A DNA stretch of 64,000 nucleotides from Raphanus sativus (lineage: Eukaryota > Streptophyta > Magnoliopsida > Brassicales > Brassicaceae). Of this stretch, positions 35,697 through 47,206 are shown in pieces; positions within the stretch are counted from its first letter, which is position 1, and each line of letters starts with the position of its first letter. A model generated the notes under the pieces. It made no database searches, was not told the DNA's origin, and saw only the letters and a program-made list of their open reading frames with translations. The stretch is taken from assembly GCF_000801105.2 (NCBI RefSeq), contig NC_079516.1:7626001-7690000 (forward strand), in the 5' to 3' direction. Position numbers and translations under genes: made by a program.

Positions 35697-37343
35697 GGGC
35701 ACTTACTGAGGTTCTCTTTCCTCTCTTAGAGAGAGGTTTTTCTCTCGATTCTTCTTTCTCTCTTACCTTTCTTAAATCTTTTAGAGAGGGGAGATCGTTT
35801 GAGGGTGAGAGAGTTCCTAGTTTTGTTCGCCGGTTGAGGCTTATCTAACCGGTTTTTGTTTTGTTTTTGTTTCCGGCGTTTTCGTCTTCATCTCCGACGA
35901 TGAACGACTGGCTTTTGACTCTGGGTTGCGGCAGCTTATTTAGCTCCGCTTCGCCGGCTTCTGATTCCGTGTCATGCTTTCTCGGTGTTGACGGCGGCTT
36001 TGCATTTTTGGTGACTGACGTTTCTGTTCTTCCCCTTCACAATCGACTCTCTTCCCGTGGTCTCGATTCTCGTTGTCTGAGGGATGATTGAAGACGATTG
36101 ATTATGCTGGAAACGTGGGTCTAGTGAGCGACGTGATTCCCGGATGAGATTCCGGTGAAAGTTTTGGTGATAAGGTGGGCGCGGTGATTTGTCGACGGCG
36201 TGCTCCGGCGAAACATTTGTCGTTTCGTTTTCTCCGGCGAAGATCTCGGCCTTTGGTTGTTGATGGTGTGGATGGGCTGGGCAAATAAACCGAACCCGAA
36301 AATCCGAACCGAATCCGACGCGATAAAAATGAATCCGAACCGATCCGAACCCGACATAAATACCGAATGGACCTTGTTTTTTGGTATTTCGGGTTATGGG
36401 TATTATCCGAACCGAACCCGAATCTAAATGGATATCCGATAGAACCCGAAACATTCAAAACCCTAGAAAGATTTTATACCAAACATGATCTCAATTCCTA
36501 ATATGTATTCAAAATACATTAAGATATATTGAACATCTAAAATACTTATGTATTACATAAAGGTTGGTGGTTCTATTACATGAAGGTTGATGGTTAAAGG
36601 TGACTGTTGAATTTTGAAAAATTTGATTTAGATTTTGTTTTCATCAAACAATATTTCTCATTTCATGAGGTCGTGGTTTTCGTTTTATGATTTCATTAAT
36701 TTGGTTTTCTTTTTATCAATAAATATGTTTTCCTTTCGTTTGATTTTTAATGATCATGGTTGATGTTCGTTTCTTATTTTTAAATCGATTTTATTTATAT
36801 TTTAGTTACAAAAAGATACAAAATAGGTATTTGAAACCAAAACAAACTAATTTTACTTATGTTTTGGTTACAAGGTAGGTACAAATCAGATATTTTTAAC
36901 CCGAAGAACCGATTGGGATCCGAACCCGAAAGTACATTGGGTTGTACCGGTTCTTTGAAGATTTACTAACCCCGACCCGAACCGATAGAACCCGAACCGG
37001 TCCCGAACCGAACTTTCAAATAATCCGAATGGGGCTGATTTTGATAAACCCAAAAAACCAAAACCCGATTGGATAAAACCGAAACCCGTCTGGGACCCCG
37101 AATGCCCATGCCTAGGATGGATGACGCGTGGCTCGTGTGATCGGTGGTGGTTGGCACGTGGACGCGTCGATGATGATATGTGGACGCGTGGCGTTTGGAC
37201 GTCTCGTGTGGTTTCGGGCTTCGGTGTTAGGCCCATTTCAGATGCCCTTATGTCGGGTTTTCGGTTTGTTTGTAATTGGATCGGTTTGGATTGGGCTTAT
37301 TTTTGGACCTTGTCCTGTAATATAATAAATAGACGGAAAAAAA
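35697..37343 (+). mobile_element. Second Sadhu-like retroposon, interrupted by a nested element
   Basis: The body has the same composition and motifs as the retroposon at 28602-29370: a CT/GA-rich start, 'tccggcg' words, repeated ACGCGTGG near 37123-37195 and a 3' part with 'aggccca'. It ends in poly-A. AGTCTTCGAG occurs at 35687-35696 and 37344-37353 as a likely 10-bp target duplication. About 36266-37116 is a separate element that splits it. A second, longer direct repeat (35604-35619 and 37361-37376) makes the left boundary debatable. Confidence 0.65.
36266..37116. mobile_element. CCGAAC-rich TIR element nested in the retroposon
   Basis: The left end reads ATGGGCTGGGCA and the right end, reversed, CTAGGCATGGGCAT. 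Both ends are followed inward by many copies of 'atccgaacc/cgaacccga' words. The middle (36470-36890) is ordinary AT-rich DNA. The design equals the elements at 46601-47206, 53648-54188 and 55631-56178. ORFs here (for example 35972-36454 on the minus strand) arise from the repeat words and are not genes. Confidence 0.65.
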
Positions 37344-37376
37344 AGTCTTCGAGATACTACTATACGTGTAGAGTTC

Positions 37377-38157
37377 TTCCAAACGTGTCGTCGTACCAAT
37401 CTCACACGTTTGATCAATAAACTTGCATAATGTTTGCAACTATTGTCTATTGATAGCCATTACCCGATGACATGAGCAATTGCGTTATAGGCTTATATAT
37501 AAATAATAAATCACTAAAGATCAATAGTTTTGGAAAAACTATACATTTTTTACTATACATTTAACTTGTCATATATACGTATTTATCATATACTCATTGC
37601 GCATTCACACAAAAAACTGCAGCATCATGAGAAAGAAATAATTTTACCGCAAGCGGCAAATTTTATGACAAATTTCATTAATAAAATTTAGAGATTACAA
37701 AATCAATATTCATAAATTTCCGGAAACGAATTATTACATAAACAAATATATACGTCATATAATGAAAAAGTACAACAAAAAAAGACCATATTTACCGAAG
37801 AGTAATCATACACACTAAGAGGTTATCTTTAGATTTTTTTTTTTAGAAACTAGGCTATATGATTTTTGCTTTGGCTTTGGATATTTTTCAAAATACTTGA
37901 TCAAGCTGTAGAAAATTTGATTTTTATAATCAATATATTTCACTTTAAATATTTTGAACTGTAGTTTTAGATTTTATTAATAAAGCTTGATTATTTTGAT
38001 TTTATTGCTAATTAAGAGAGATTTACGACTGTGTGAAGCAATCACAACCATCACCAATCATCCCTTAACAAAACATTCTATTCGTTATTTCCTTTTCATG
38101 TATTTGACACTTTACTATGCAAATTGTGTGTTTTTTCTTTTTTTTTAACAAATAAAA
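37377..38157. other. Intergenic AT-rich DNA
   Basis: I see nothing supportable between the retroposon and the Helitron. Confidence 0.4.
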
Positions 38158-39000
38158 CTAGATATTGACCCGCCCTTTTTAAGGGCGGAAATTATTTAAA
38201 CAAACTTTTCTAATTGTTACCGAGATTAGAATATACAAATTATAAAAACAATAGTTTTTATATATAGTTTTTGAATAATAATTATTTTTGGTTATAAAAT
38301 ATACATATTTTTAAAATTAAAACTTGTACAGTGAAACCTCTATAAATTAATAATGTTAGGACACACTAAACTATAAAAAATTTAATTTATAGAAGTTATT
38401 AATTTATCGATATAATAATTGAACCAAAAATTCATGTTGGGACTATAAAATTATAATATTTATAAAAAGTTAGTGTATATTAACTTATAGAGTATTAATT
38501 CAAAGAGTTTATACTGTATATAAACGTTAATATGTGTGAGATTCAAAATTTATAGGTAAAATATTTAGACAATGCTTTTAATTGTTACTGAGAAAACGAA
38601 AAAAATCAAATAAACTTTAATTCCACAAAAAATAATGTATTTTTTATAATAATATTGTTTGTGGATATATTATATAGTCTTTTATTTTTAAGTTTCAAAT
38701 ACAATGTTAGTTGGTTAAAACCCAATATTTATAAGGCCTAATGTAAATTGGTTTACATAATCGTATGGCCCTTTATTTGCAAAGTAACACAATTTTAATA
38801 ATTTTCCAAAAGCCCTTTAGTTAAACCATTTATAATGTGTATTTATGTTGGTTTAAATTAAGTTGTTAGTCATGTTGATATATTCAAGGAACCAAACAGA
38901 TTTAAGTAGCCAAACACCTACTATTCTAGAGAATGTCCAAATTTAAATGACAACTTCTAAATGGTAGATAAATTTTAGGACCCTAAATTAATATAGTAGA
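38158..39000 (-). mobile_element. Non-autonomous Helitron (minus strand)
   Basis: On the minus strand the 5' end TCTACTATATTAATTTAG (at 39000) follows an A. The 3' end has the hairpin CCGCCCTT-loop-AAGGGCGG (38170-38188), then GTCAATAT and CTAG (38158-38161), followed by T. The 843-bp body has no RepHel coding sequence. Confidence 0.8.
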
Positions 39001-39385
39001 TGCTGAGTTGTTCAAAAAAAAAACAAAAAAAAAAACAAATGAAATGCGTAAGATCGGATCCGATACCAATTATAACAAGAAAAGATCGGATCATTAGCGT
39101 GCTATTTTATATACAAAATATTTATGGTGGTGTTTAGGCTAGTTCCAAAATCGAAACAGAGCTCTTTCGTTTTTCGTGGTACATATATTACCTTACAAAA
39201 GTTCAGTACCTAAGATACATGCACGACTTGCACTAGCCATTGCTAATAGCAATACATATTGCTAGGGCTCAGTAAATCTGATAGTGGTGACTAGTAGTGG
39301 TGACTGAAAATGAACCAATAAGCCTTCTCCTTCGCTTAATATTTTCTACGTTGTATTTTGGGATGGTTTTTTGTCGATAAGTATT

Positions 39386-39529
39386 TGATGTTTTTTTGGT
39401 GAAAATGTTAAATACTTATTTTCAAATACAACAAATAAGTAATTGATGTTGTATAAATGATGTTTTTTTGGTGAAAATGTTAAATACTTATTTTCAAATA
39501 CAACAAATAAGTAATTGATGTTGTATAAA
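39386..39529. repeat. Perfect 72-bp tandem duplication
   Basis: Two copies with a 72-bp period (39386-39457 and 39458-39529) look identical over their full length, starting TGATGTTTTTTTGG. This suggests a recent event or an assembly artefact. Confidence 0.9.
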
Positions 39530-41170
39530 TCGGTAAAGTTTCTTTTTTGGGTAAAAATAATTCGGTAAAGTTTTTAATATTATATCTTTAACGTGGGAAA
39601 AAAGTTTCAAAACCAATAAACCCTATCTTGCTTTGAATGGATTCCGCATATTGCATGTGCATTTGGCGATCCTATCTTTCCATTTTGTTGCTTTCGGTTT
39701 CCTTGCTTTTTAGGGTTCGATTGGTAATAGTTATAGATTCGAAATTATTGTTGTAGGAAAAAATCTGTAGACATTTTGTTGTAACTTCAGATTTTATTGC
39801 TATAGAATTTTATGGAAAGTATTAAAAATTACTTTAGATATTTAGCTCTGCATAGCACTTCTACAGCTGTAGGTTATTTCAAGAGCTGTAGTTTAAAAAA
39901 ATAAATTAAAGCTTGATTGCTCTAATTTTGGTGCTTTAGAAATAAATGGCACAGCCACTACTAATCACACCTTTAGTCTTTAAAACATTAACTCCTGTAC
40001 TTTTTTATTTTTCTTATTTTGATCATTTCATTTCTAACAAAAAAGAAGTCAACTTCCGTGCCAAAACCAACTTACTAGAAAAAGAAAATTAGTGACATTG
40101 GTACTCTATACCATCACATCAGATATTGGAAGAGGTAATATATTAGTGCGATTGAAGTTTTTAGGAGAAAACGGACAAAAAAGGGTGTTACTTAGCACCG
40201 GTCGTTGTGAAATCAAGGAAGCTACTTGGACGCGGCGGGAGACTGATCCTATATTTTTGGATTTAATATTGAAACTTGGACATCGGAAGGTGTGCCACAG
40301 TACGGGCTGTAGGATTAGAACTCTCAATGATATAAGCTCAATAACACATTCGGATTTAGCCACTCGAGGGACCTCAAGCCGATACAGATGTATCAGTTGA
40401 GCACATTGATTCAAATACTCCACGAGATTCAGAACAAATTTCAAATACATTTAACTTTTAGTATTATATGTTCTTACAAATTCTTGTTTTAGACATCTAT
40501 CGTTTGCAAATGTCGTATAATCATTTTATGTTGCTACCTTTTTTGGGATTTAAAAGTTTCCTGCTCAAGATAATATCTTATAGTTGGCCCCAGCAATATG
40601 ATAATACAACCGGATTCAAAATTGGCCAATGGCTTTAAATCTGAACTTCACAGCTTTAACGAATATGTCCACTAAGTAGCTGATTGTGTCCATGTATATG
40701 TGAACTTGCACATATACAAACTTTTGGGGCCCAAAGGGCTATTGAATTCTGTAAACTTGTACAATAATACATTTGAAGTTCAGATAAGGTTGATCAATTC
40801 ATGCAACCCTAAAAAGTGAAACCTAATCGTCTAGCCGGGTGTTGCCATGCCGTATCAAGTCCCCTTTGCCAGAGCGTAAATTTTTAAGAACTTTTGCAAG
40901 CTTAAATATAAAGGCGAAACTACAGACTACAGAATATCAATATCCAATAGACATGTAGCATATAAAGACGGTTTAGTTTGGTTTTGGCATAGTTCTAACT
41001 TCTAAGATACAGTCGCAATGTCGAAACCCAAATGGACCAGGAGACTCGTTATTAGTCTATAACACCCATTGAATGGCCATATTTGGGGCTGTACACTTTG
41101 AGCCTATACTTCTTACAAATGGCATATTTAATGACATTGACTATCTGTGAACTATAATATTGATGCTATA
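39530..41170. other. Intergenic DNA with a GC-richer unexplained patch
   Basis: No gene is supported. About 40090-40440 is less AT-rich than its neighbourhood and has overlapping ORFs on both strands (102 and 114 codons) without recognisable domains. It may be a fragment of a repeat I cannot name. Confidence 0.35.
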
Positions 41171-42182
41171 TCTATATTATTAAAACTGAAATATATTCTA
41201 TTACTGTTTAAAAACATAAATAGCAGTATAGACGAGAGTTGTTTTAAAACATGAATAGTAATATCTATATTATTAAAACGAAACATATATTTTAATACTG
41301 TTTGGAAACATGAATAACAGTATAGATTAGAGTTTTTTTAAAATATGAATAGTAGTATTACATAAATTGTATTTCCATATTTCACTCAATTTAATAACTT
41401 CATTAATTATATTACCTTGCCAATAATTCACATTATTACTTATATTACAACAATAATAATAGTGAAGATTTTATTTATTAGTTAATCAATATTAATTTGT
41501 TCCAATTATGAAATCAAAACTGTAAAATAATTGGGTTTTGCATATATGGTTAAATGTTCGGCTTAGTTTTTTTACTAAACATTTTTTTTAGTTTCAATCA
41601 ATGGAAAATTACACGGCCGAAAACATAATTCAAAAACATTTTTTGTGAATAAAATAATAACTTAAATCAAAATAATAAAAATAAATATATTAAATTTATT
41701 GTCACTTAAATTTTTAAATTCTTATAATTATTTTTACTAAAATAAAAAACTATTTCTATTTCGCTTAATTTAGCCAAACAAAAAGACTCCTTTTTATTAG
41801 TTTAAAGATCATTTAGGCATGAATATTTGCTATCCATTTAGGTAGTTGTTCTTTTCGGTATCGTTTTTTTGTTTTAAAATTAGACTTTCGCTTGAAATTA
41901 TAAATTTATGTGTGGATTTTGAAGTTGTATCTTTTTGGGTCTTGATTAGTTTGGTTCTGATGTATAAAAACCTAAAAATTCTAAATAACCAATATTATAT
42001 ATATCGGTTCTGATATTTGTACCAAAAATAATCATATTACCCGATTCGATCCAGATCTTTTGAATATAAATTATTATATTATGATGCATCTAAAATATAT
42101 AACACTAATTATGAGAAACAAATATCAACATATAAAAATGTAAAAACTAATACCCGCGCAGGTGCGCGGATAAATCTCTAGT
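41171..42182 (+). mobile_element. Non-autonomous Helitron (plus strand)
   Basis: The 5' end TCTATATTATTAAAACTG follows A. The 3' end has the hairpin CCGCGC-AGGT-GCGCGG (42155-42170), then ATAAATCT and CTAG (42179-42182), followed by T. A second copy of the 5' end lies at about 41266, next to repeated 'aatag.agtatagac.agag' words, so the terminus is tandemly duplicated. No coding sequence is seen. Confidence 0.85.
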
Positions 42183-44480
42183 TGTTTTTTAGAATTGATG
42201 TCTTTTTCTAATTTTGATGATTTTCCCATAATTTTTTTTACTAACTCAAATATATTTATTATACTAACTAATTAATACTTTACTCGTTTCTTAAAAGTAT
42301 TGTTTAAGATTTTTTTTAAGTGTCATTTCGTTGTGTGTTTAATGCATAATTTTTTAAATCATTTTAACCTCATTGTATTAGTGTATTACTCAGTGAAAGA
42401 AAAATATAAAATGTTAAAATAGAGTTATAAGTGAATTTGTAATATGCGTGAAAAAACTTTACTTGATATTTTGTATGAAATTAGAGAAGAGTAATATTAT
42501 AATTAATTAAAATTTTACTTATTAATTTTATCATTCATAAAACTAAGATTCGCGAAACCATAAAGGCACAAAATTTCTCTAAACTAAATAATTAGAAAAA
42601 ATTGATGAAAAACAACTTTAAAAGGTCAGTCTAAAGGTAAACCTACAAAAATGAAGAAAACAAATATTTATGTTAATTTTATTAACTTAGGTGACCAATT
42701 CATGAAATATGATGCTAATACAGTTAACCATTGTTAATTTCTAGGCATATGATCACTAATTTAGGTTAATCCTCTATCATGAAATTATCATAAATTTCAT
42801 TGGTTAATCACAAGTTAGAATGCATTAATCTCAAATCTTAATAGTCAAACACCTTAGACATCAACTTAAATTGACTAAATATGATAAACACTTAATTGAT
42901 TTATCAAACACAAAACATAAAATTATCTAACATTTAGATCAAGCTAAATCAATTTTAATATAGAAACACATCAATCAACTAATGATTGTTGTAAACTCAA
43001 CATTGAGCATCATATCCTAACACTTAATCACCCAACCAAAAAACTCCAAAAGACTATTCACAAAAGACTATGAAATATTAAAGGAATTGTTACTAATTTT
43101 TGAATATTCATATTTAAAAATGAATAAAAGAGATATAATCAAGATAAATCAAGAGCAACATTTATCCTAGATAAATAATTACAAAAGATAAAGTTTTAGA
43201 ACAAAATGAAATAAGAAATTTATGATTCGATATTTGGCTTTGTTGTTGCTAATAACTATTTATAGTCATTTAAAACATCAAGATTTTAGGATTTTCCAGA
43301 GAAAACATGGTTAAAGGTGGTTGATGCACAAATTTTGACCAATTAGTCGTTGTAATAATTTGTGTTGGTAAGTCCGAAAAAACCAAAAAAAATCTTCGAC
43401 TTTGTTAGATTTAGGAGTAGAAAAGAACTATGGACTATAGATCTCATTAAGGACAATGAGAATCAAGGGAAAGAGGTAATCATCAGTTTGGATCTTGATA
43501 TTGTATTTTTCAAATGATAATTTGATTCTTGAGAAGATAATAAAATAAAAAATAGAAATATTGTTGAAGGAGAAAACAATTCACATAAGAAAAAAAAAAT
43601 GTATCATCAAAAAAGAATTCACTAGACTTTCTACTTATGAATGAGAATAGATGAAAATCATCACCAAGTTCCAATATTTGTCTTTGATGTCTTTATTATT
43701 ATGTCTCATTACATCAAATGCTTGCAAGAAGCTGGAAAAAAAAAGCAAAAGAGATGAAAACATCCAATGGAGAGTATTTAAAGAGGTTTCATATTTTTTA
43801 TGTTTTTTGAAATGATTGTATAATAGTAATTGATTAGATAGTAAAAAATAATGATTTAAAAATGTTACTAAATACAACTTAGTTGTACAATACCAAAAAT
43901 GATCATGTGTGAATAAACTAGTCAGCTCTTTCGTGTTGCAGATTTACATGCCAAATCTAGATTTTGGTTTCTGATTTATTTCAAATCTAATTAAAAATTT
44001 TTCATTTAAAAATAGAGATCAGGATTTATGAAATAAAATAATCCAAATATCATAGAAGCTGCCAAGGAAAAATACTCATAAAAGAGGGATTTGTATGTGG
44101 TGTTAACTTTCAACCATAAAAATCTCAAACGATACAATCATGCAAATATCATCATAGGCCTATAATCAAGATATCACAAAGCCCATCAGCTCATCGAAGT
44201 GTGATTGCTCTCTGCAAAACAATTTCAACATAGCAACAGAATCAAGCAGCAGCCCTCAAAAGGAAGAAAAGAAAACTCTACTGTCTTGCCACTCGTCGCT
44301 AATGATGATATTAGACAAATGGCAGCTAGTGATTGAATCATCAGGTTTTCATTGACGAGTAAATTTTTTATTTAAAGCCATATGCTTGTACAACTCTCTA
44401 ATTGTGAAGAAAAGTACTTTTAAAATAGAACACTATAGACCATACTTTCTCTCTCAGCTTTTAATCAAAAAAAGCACTAA
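42183..44480. other. Intergenic DNA and UGT promoter region
   Basis: AT-rich with no gene. The last few hundred bases precede the glycosyltransferase start and should hold its promoter. TTTATTTAAAG near 44368 is a weak TATA candidate. Confidence 0.4.
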
Positions 44481-45931
44481 ATGAAACTGGAACTAATCCT
44501 CATACCATCAACTGGTGACGGCCACCTCAGGCCATTAGTGGAGGTTGCTAAGCTCCTCCTCCACAACGATGACCATCTCTCCATCACCGTCATCATCATC
44601 CCTTCCATGCATGGATTCCAAACCACAAGCTATTCATCTTACATCTCTTCTCTCTCCACAACGTCCAACGACCGCCTACGCTTCAGCTTCATATCATCTG
44701 CCGACAGACCAAACTCTCCTGAAGCCGAGCCGAATTTCATCTCCTACATGGAGAGTTATAAACCGGTGGTGAAAGCCACGGTGGCTAAACTCACTGACTC
44801 TCCTCAATCTCAATCAAGTCGGCTTGCTGGCTTCGTGATGGATATTTTCTGCACGACCATGATCGACGTTGCCAATGACTTCGGCGTTCCGACATACTTG
44901 TTTTATCCTTCCAACGCCACGTTTTTCGGATTACAGATACATGTGCGGTATCTTTGCGACGTTGAGAAGTGCGACATCATCAGCGAGTTGAAAGATTCGG
45001 ACGCTGAGTTGGAAGTACCATGTCTGACTCGCTCTTTACCAGCGAAGTGCTTCCCTCCGTGCTTTTAAACAAGGAGTGGTTACCTGTTTTTCTGAAGCAA
45101 GCCAGAAGATTCCACGAAACGAAGGGTTTCTTGGTGAACACGTTTTCTGAACTTGAGCCACAAGCTATGAGTTTCCTCTCCAGCAGAGATAATAATCTTC
45201 CCACCGTCTACGCGGTGGGGCCGGTTTTGAGTGTCGAGAACAACGGCGTAAACTCGGCCGGCGATAAAGAAACAGAGATCCTACGTTGGCTACGTGACCA
45301 GCCGGATAGATCCGTTGTGTTCCTCTGCTTCGGGAGCATGGGAGGTTTCAGTGAGGATCAAGCCAAAGAGACTGCCATCGCGCTTGAACGAAGTGGCCAT
45401 CGGTTCATCTGGTGTCTTCGGCGTGCTACACCGATGGGACCTCCCGGAGCATTCACGAATCTCGAAGAGATTCTTCCGGAAGGGTTTATACACAGGACAG
45501 GAGAGACTGGTAAGATTATCAGTTGGGCCCCACAGAGGGCCGTTCTGGCTAGTCCAGCCATTGGAGGGTTTGTGTCGCACTGTGGTTGGAACTCAATACT
45601 TGAAAGTCTATGGTTCGGAGTTCCCATAGCCACGTGGCCACTTTATGCGGAGCAACAGCTAAACGCATTCGAGATGGTGGAGGAGCTGGGGCTAGGGGTG
45701 GAGATAAGGAATCATTTTCAAGGAGTATACATGGCGAAAGAGACGGAGATGGAACTGATGACGGCAGAGGAAATAGAGAGAGGAATACAGTGTTTGATGG
45801 AGAAGGATAGCGATGTGAGGGATAGGGTGAGAAAGATGAGTGAGAAGAGCCACATGGCAGTGATGGACGGTGGATCTTCGCATGCTGCTATTGTAAAGTT
45901 TATTCAAGACGTTACTCGTAATATCTCATGA
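44481..45931 (+). pseudogene. UGT71B-type glucosyltransferase with a 1-base frameshift
   Basis: This intronless family-1 glycosyltransferase would transfer glucose from UDP-glucose to small phenolic or hormone-like acceptors in the cytosol. The first frame (44481-45068) starts MKLELILIPSTGDGHLRP, with the catalytic-histidine region GHL near residue 15. It ends early at TAA 45066-45068. The second frame continues from about 45056 to the stop at 45929-45931 and holds the PSPG donor-binding box (45524-45655, W-A-P-Q ... H-C-G-W-N-S ... E-Q). Near 45053-45057, ...KCFP is followed by the wrong frame, where relatives read ...CLPSV. This is consistent with loss of one T in CCTTCC. Everything else is open, about 483 codons in total. 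It could be a young pseudogene, an allele or an assembly error. It resembles Arabidopsis UGT71B1/UGT71B2 (recalled), which lie near ICL. Confidence 0.9.
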
Positions 45932-46213
45932 ACCATCTTTGTGTTTAGTCTCCAGTCACAAATAATAATATTATCCATGGCTAGTTGAATTTTCCATGAC
46001 GTTGATAGTAAAGTTACTATCAGAACCACCACTTTTGACTTTAGTTTAACACTTTGAACAAGTGAATTTTGATCGCTTACGGGTCTTATTTGGCTACCAT
46101 TCTAATACGTCGTATGTTACCCGTTCTGCGTAATTGAGTTCCTTAAAAGGTACAAATTGGATATGGAACTTTCTGTTGAATTCTATGCACAATTTGTAAA
46201 GGGCTTAGAGCAT

Positions 46214-46388
46214 CAGTGGCGAATGTAGAATAATATTTTGGTGGGGGCAATTCTATATAAACTTTAAAAATATAGTTAGAAAATGTTATTTAGTATAAGT
46301 TAAATAAGTAAAATTTAGGTATATTTAACAAATTCAATCTTTTTTGAGGGACATTTGCTACACCCTAGGCAACGTAGGTTCGCTAGTG
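46214..46388. mobile_element. hAT MITE with exact 8-bp target duplication
   Basis: The left end CAGTGGCGAA and the right end TTCGCTAGTG (reversed CACTAGCGAA) are terminal inverted repeats. TAGAGCAT occurs exactly on both sides (46206-46213 and 46389-46396). The element is 175 bp and non-coding, of the same class as 3929-4111. Confidence 0.92.
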
Positions 46389-46600
46389 TAGAGCATCATT
46401 AACCCTATAACCCCTTATGGGTTTCTTAAATTTTTTTCTTTTTACCTGTATAAAAAAATTAATTAAAAAGCGAACCAATCATGGACCGCCACGTATTGGT
46501 GGAATTTAGAATTTTAAACAGTAATGAATTTTTAGTTTAAAATTTTAATAAGGTTTAGGGTACTCTATGGGTTTTTACCCACTCTTACCATCCTTATTAC

Positions 46601-47206
46601 TAGGACTGAGCATAATATCCATATACCCGAAATATTTATCCGAACGGATCCAAGAAATATGATATCCTGTCTAAATATCCGAATTGTACCATCTTTAAAA
46701 AATCTGAAAACTAAAACCGTATCCGATCCGTACCGAGAACCGAATGAGTATCCAAACATATCCAAACATATATATATATATTATTCTTTTAAATGATATT
46801 TACAATAGTATTAATACCTAAAATTAAAATTATAAATCAAATATATTTGTTGTTTTAAGTATTTATAGATAAAATAGATGTTTTGGATAAAAACACTCAA
46901 ATAACATTATATATATGGTTACTTTCAGATAAAAAATAACCAATTTGAAATATATAAATTGAGTATTTTCGGGGTTTTAAGTTAATATATATAAGTTTGA
47001 GTAGTTTGGATATAAAATATCTGAGTCGAATCGAGTAGTTTGGTTACTTTGGATAAAACCTCAGTTCACCCAGATCCGGAAAAATCCGACTCGAATCAAA
47101 CCTGGTTTTTGTAATACCCGAATGAGACCATTTTTCAAAATCCAAAAAACGAATACCTAAATGGATAGAATCCATACTCGAAGGGATACTCAAATGCCCA
47201 GACCTG
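46601..47206. mobile_element. CCGAAC-rich hAT-like element with 8-bp target duplication
   Basis: CTTATTAC flanks the element exactly (46593-46600 and 47207-47214). The left end TAGGACTGAGCAT and the right end, reversed, CAGGTCTGGGCAT are terminal inverted repeats. Inside both ends are clusters of 'tatccgaa/cgaat' words, with AT-rich middle DNA. The 8-bp duplication and end sequence point to the hAT superfamily. This copy defines the boundaries of the family. Confidence 0.8.

Noticed and set aside
35972..37236. Long minus-strand ORFs of 116-160 codons with repeated FGFGS/RFGF words
   Set aside because: They are translations of CCGAACC-type repeat words inside a transposon-like element and cross its borders without any domain.
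40092..40450. Possible gene with ORFs of 102 (+) and 114 (-) codons
   Set aside because: The ORFs overlap on opposite strands, have no domain, start context or splice evidence, and no counterpart is recognised.
42270..42560. Another Stowaway-like MITE starting 'tactttactcgtttctta'
   Set aside because: No convincing inverted right end was found.
45290..45907. Several ORFs overlapping the UGT gene in other frames and on the minus strand
   Set aside because: All lie within the PSPG-containing coding region and are explained by its composition.
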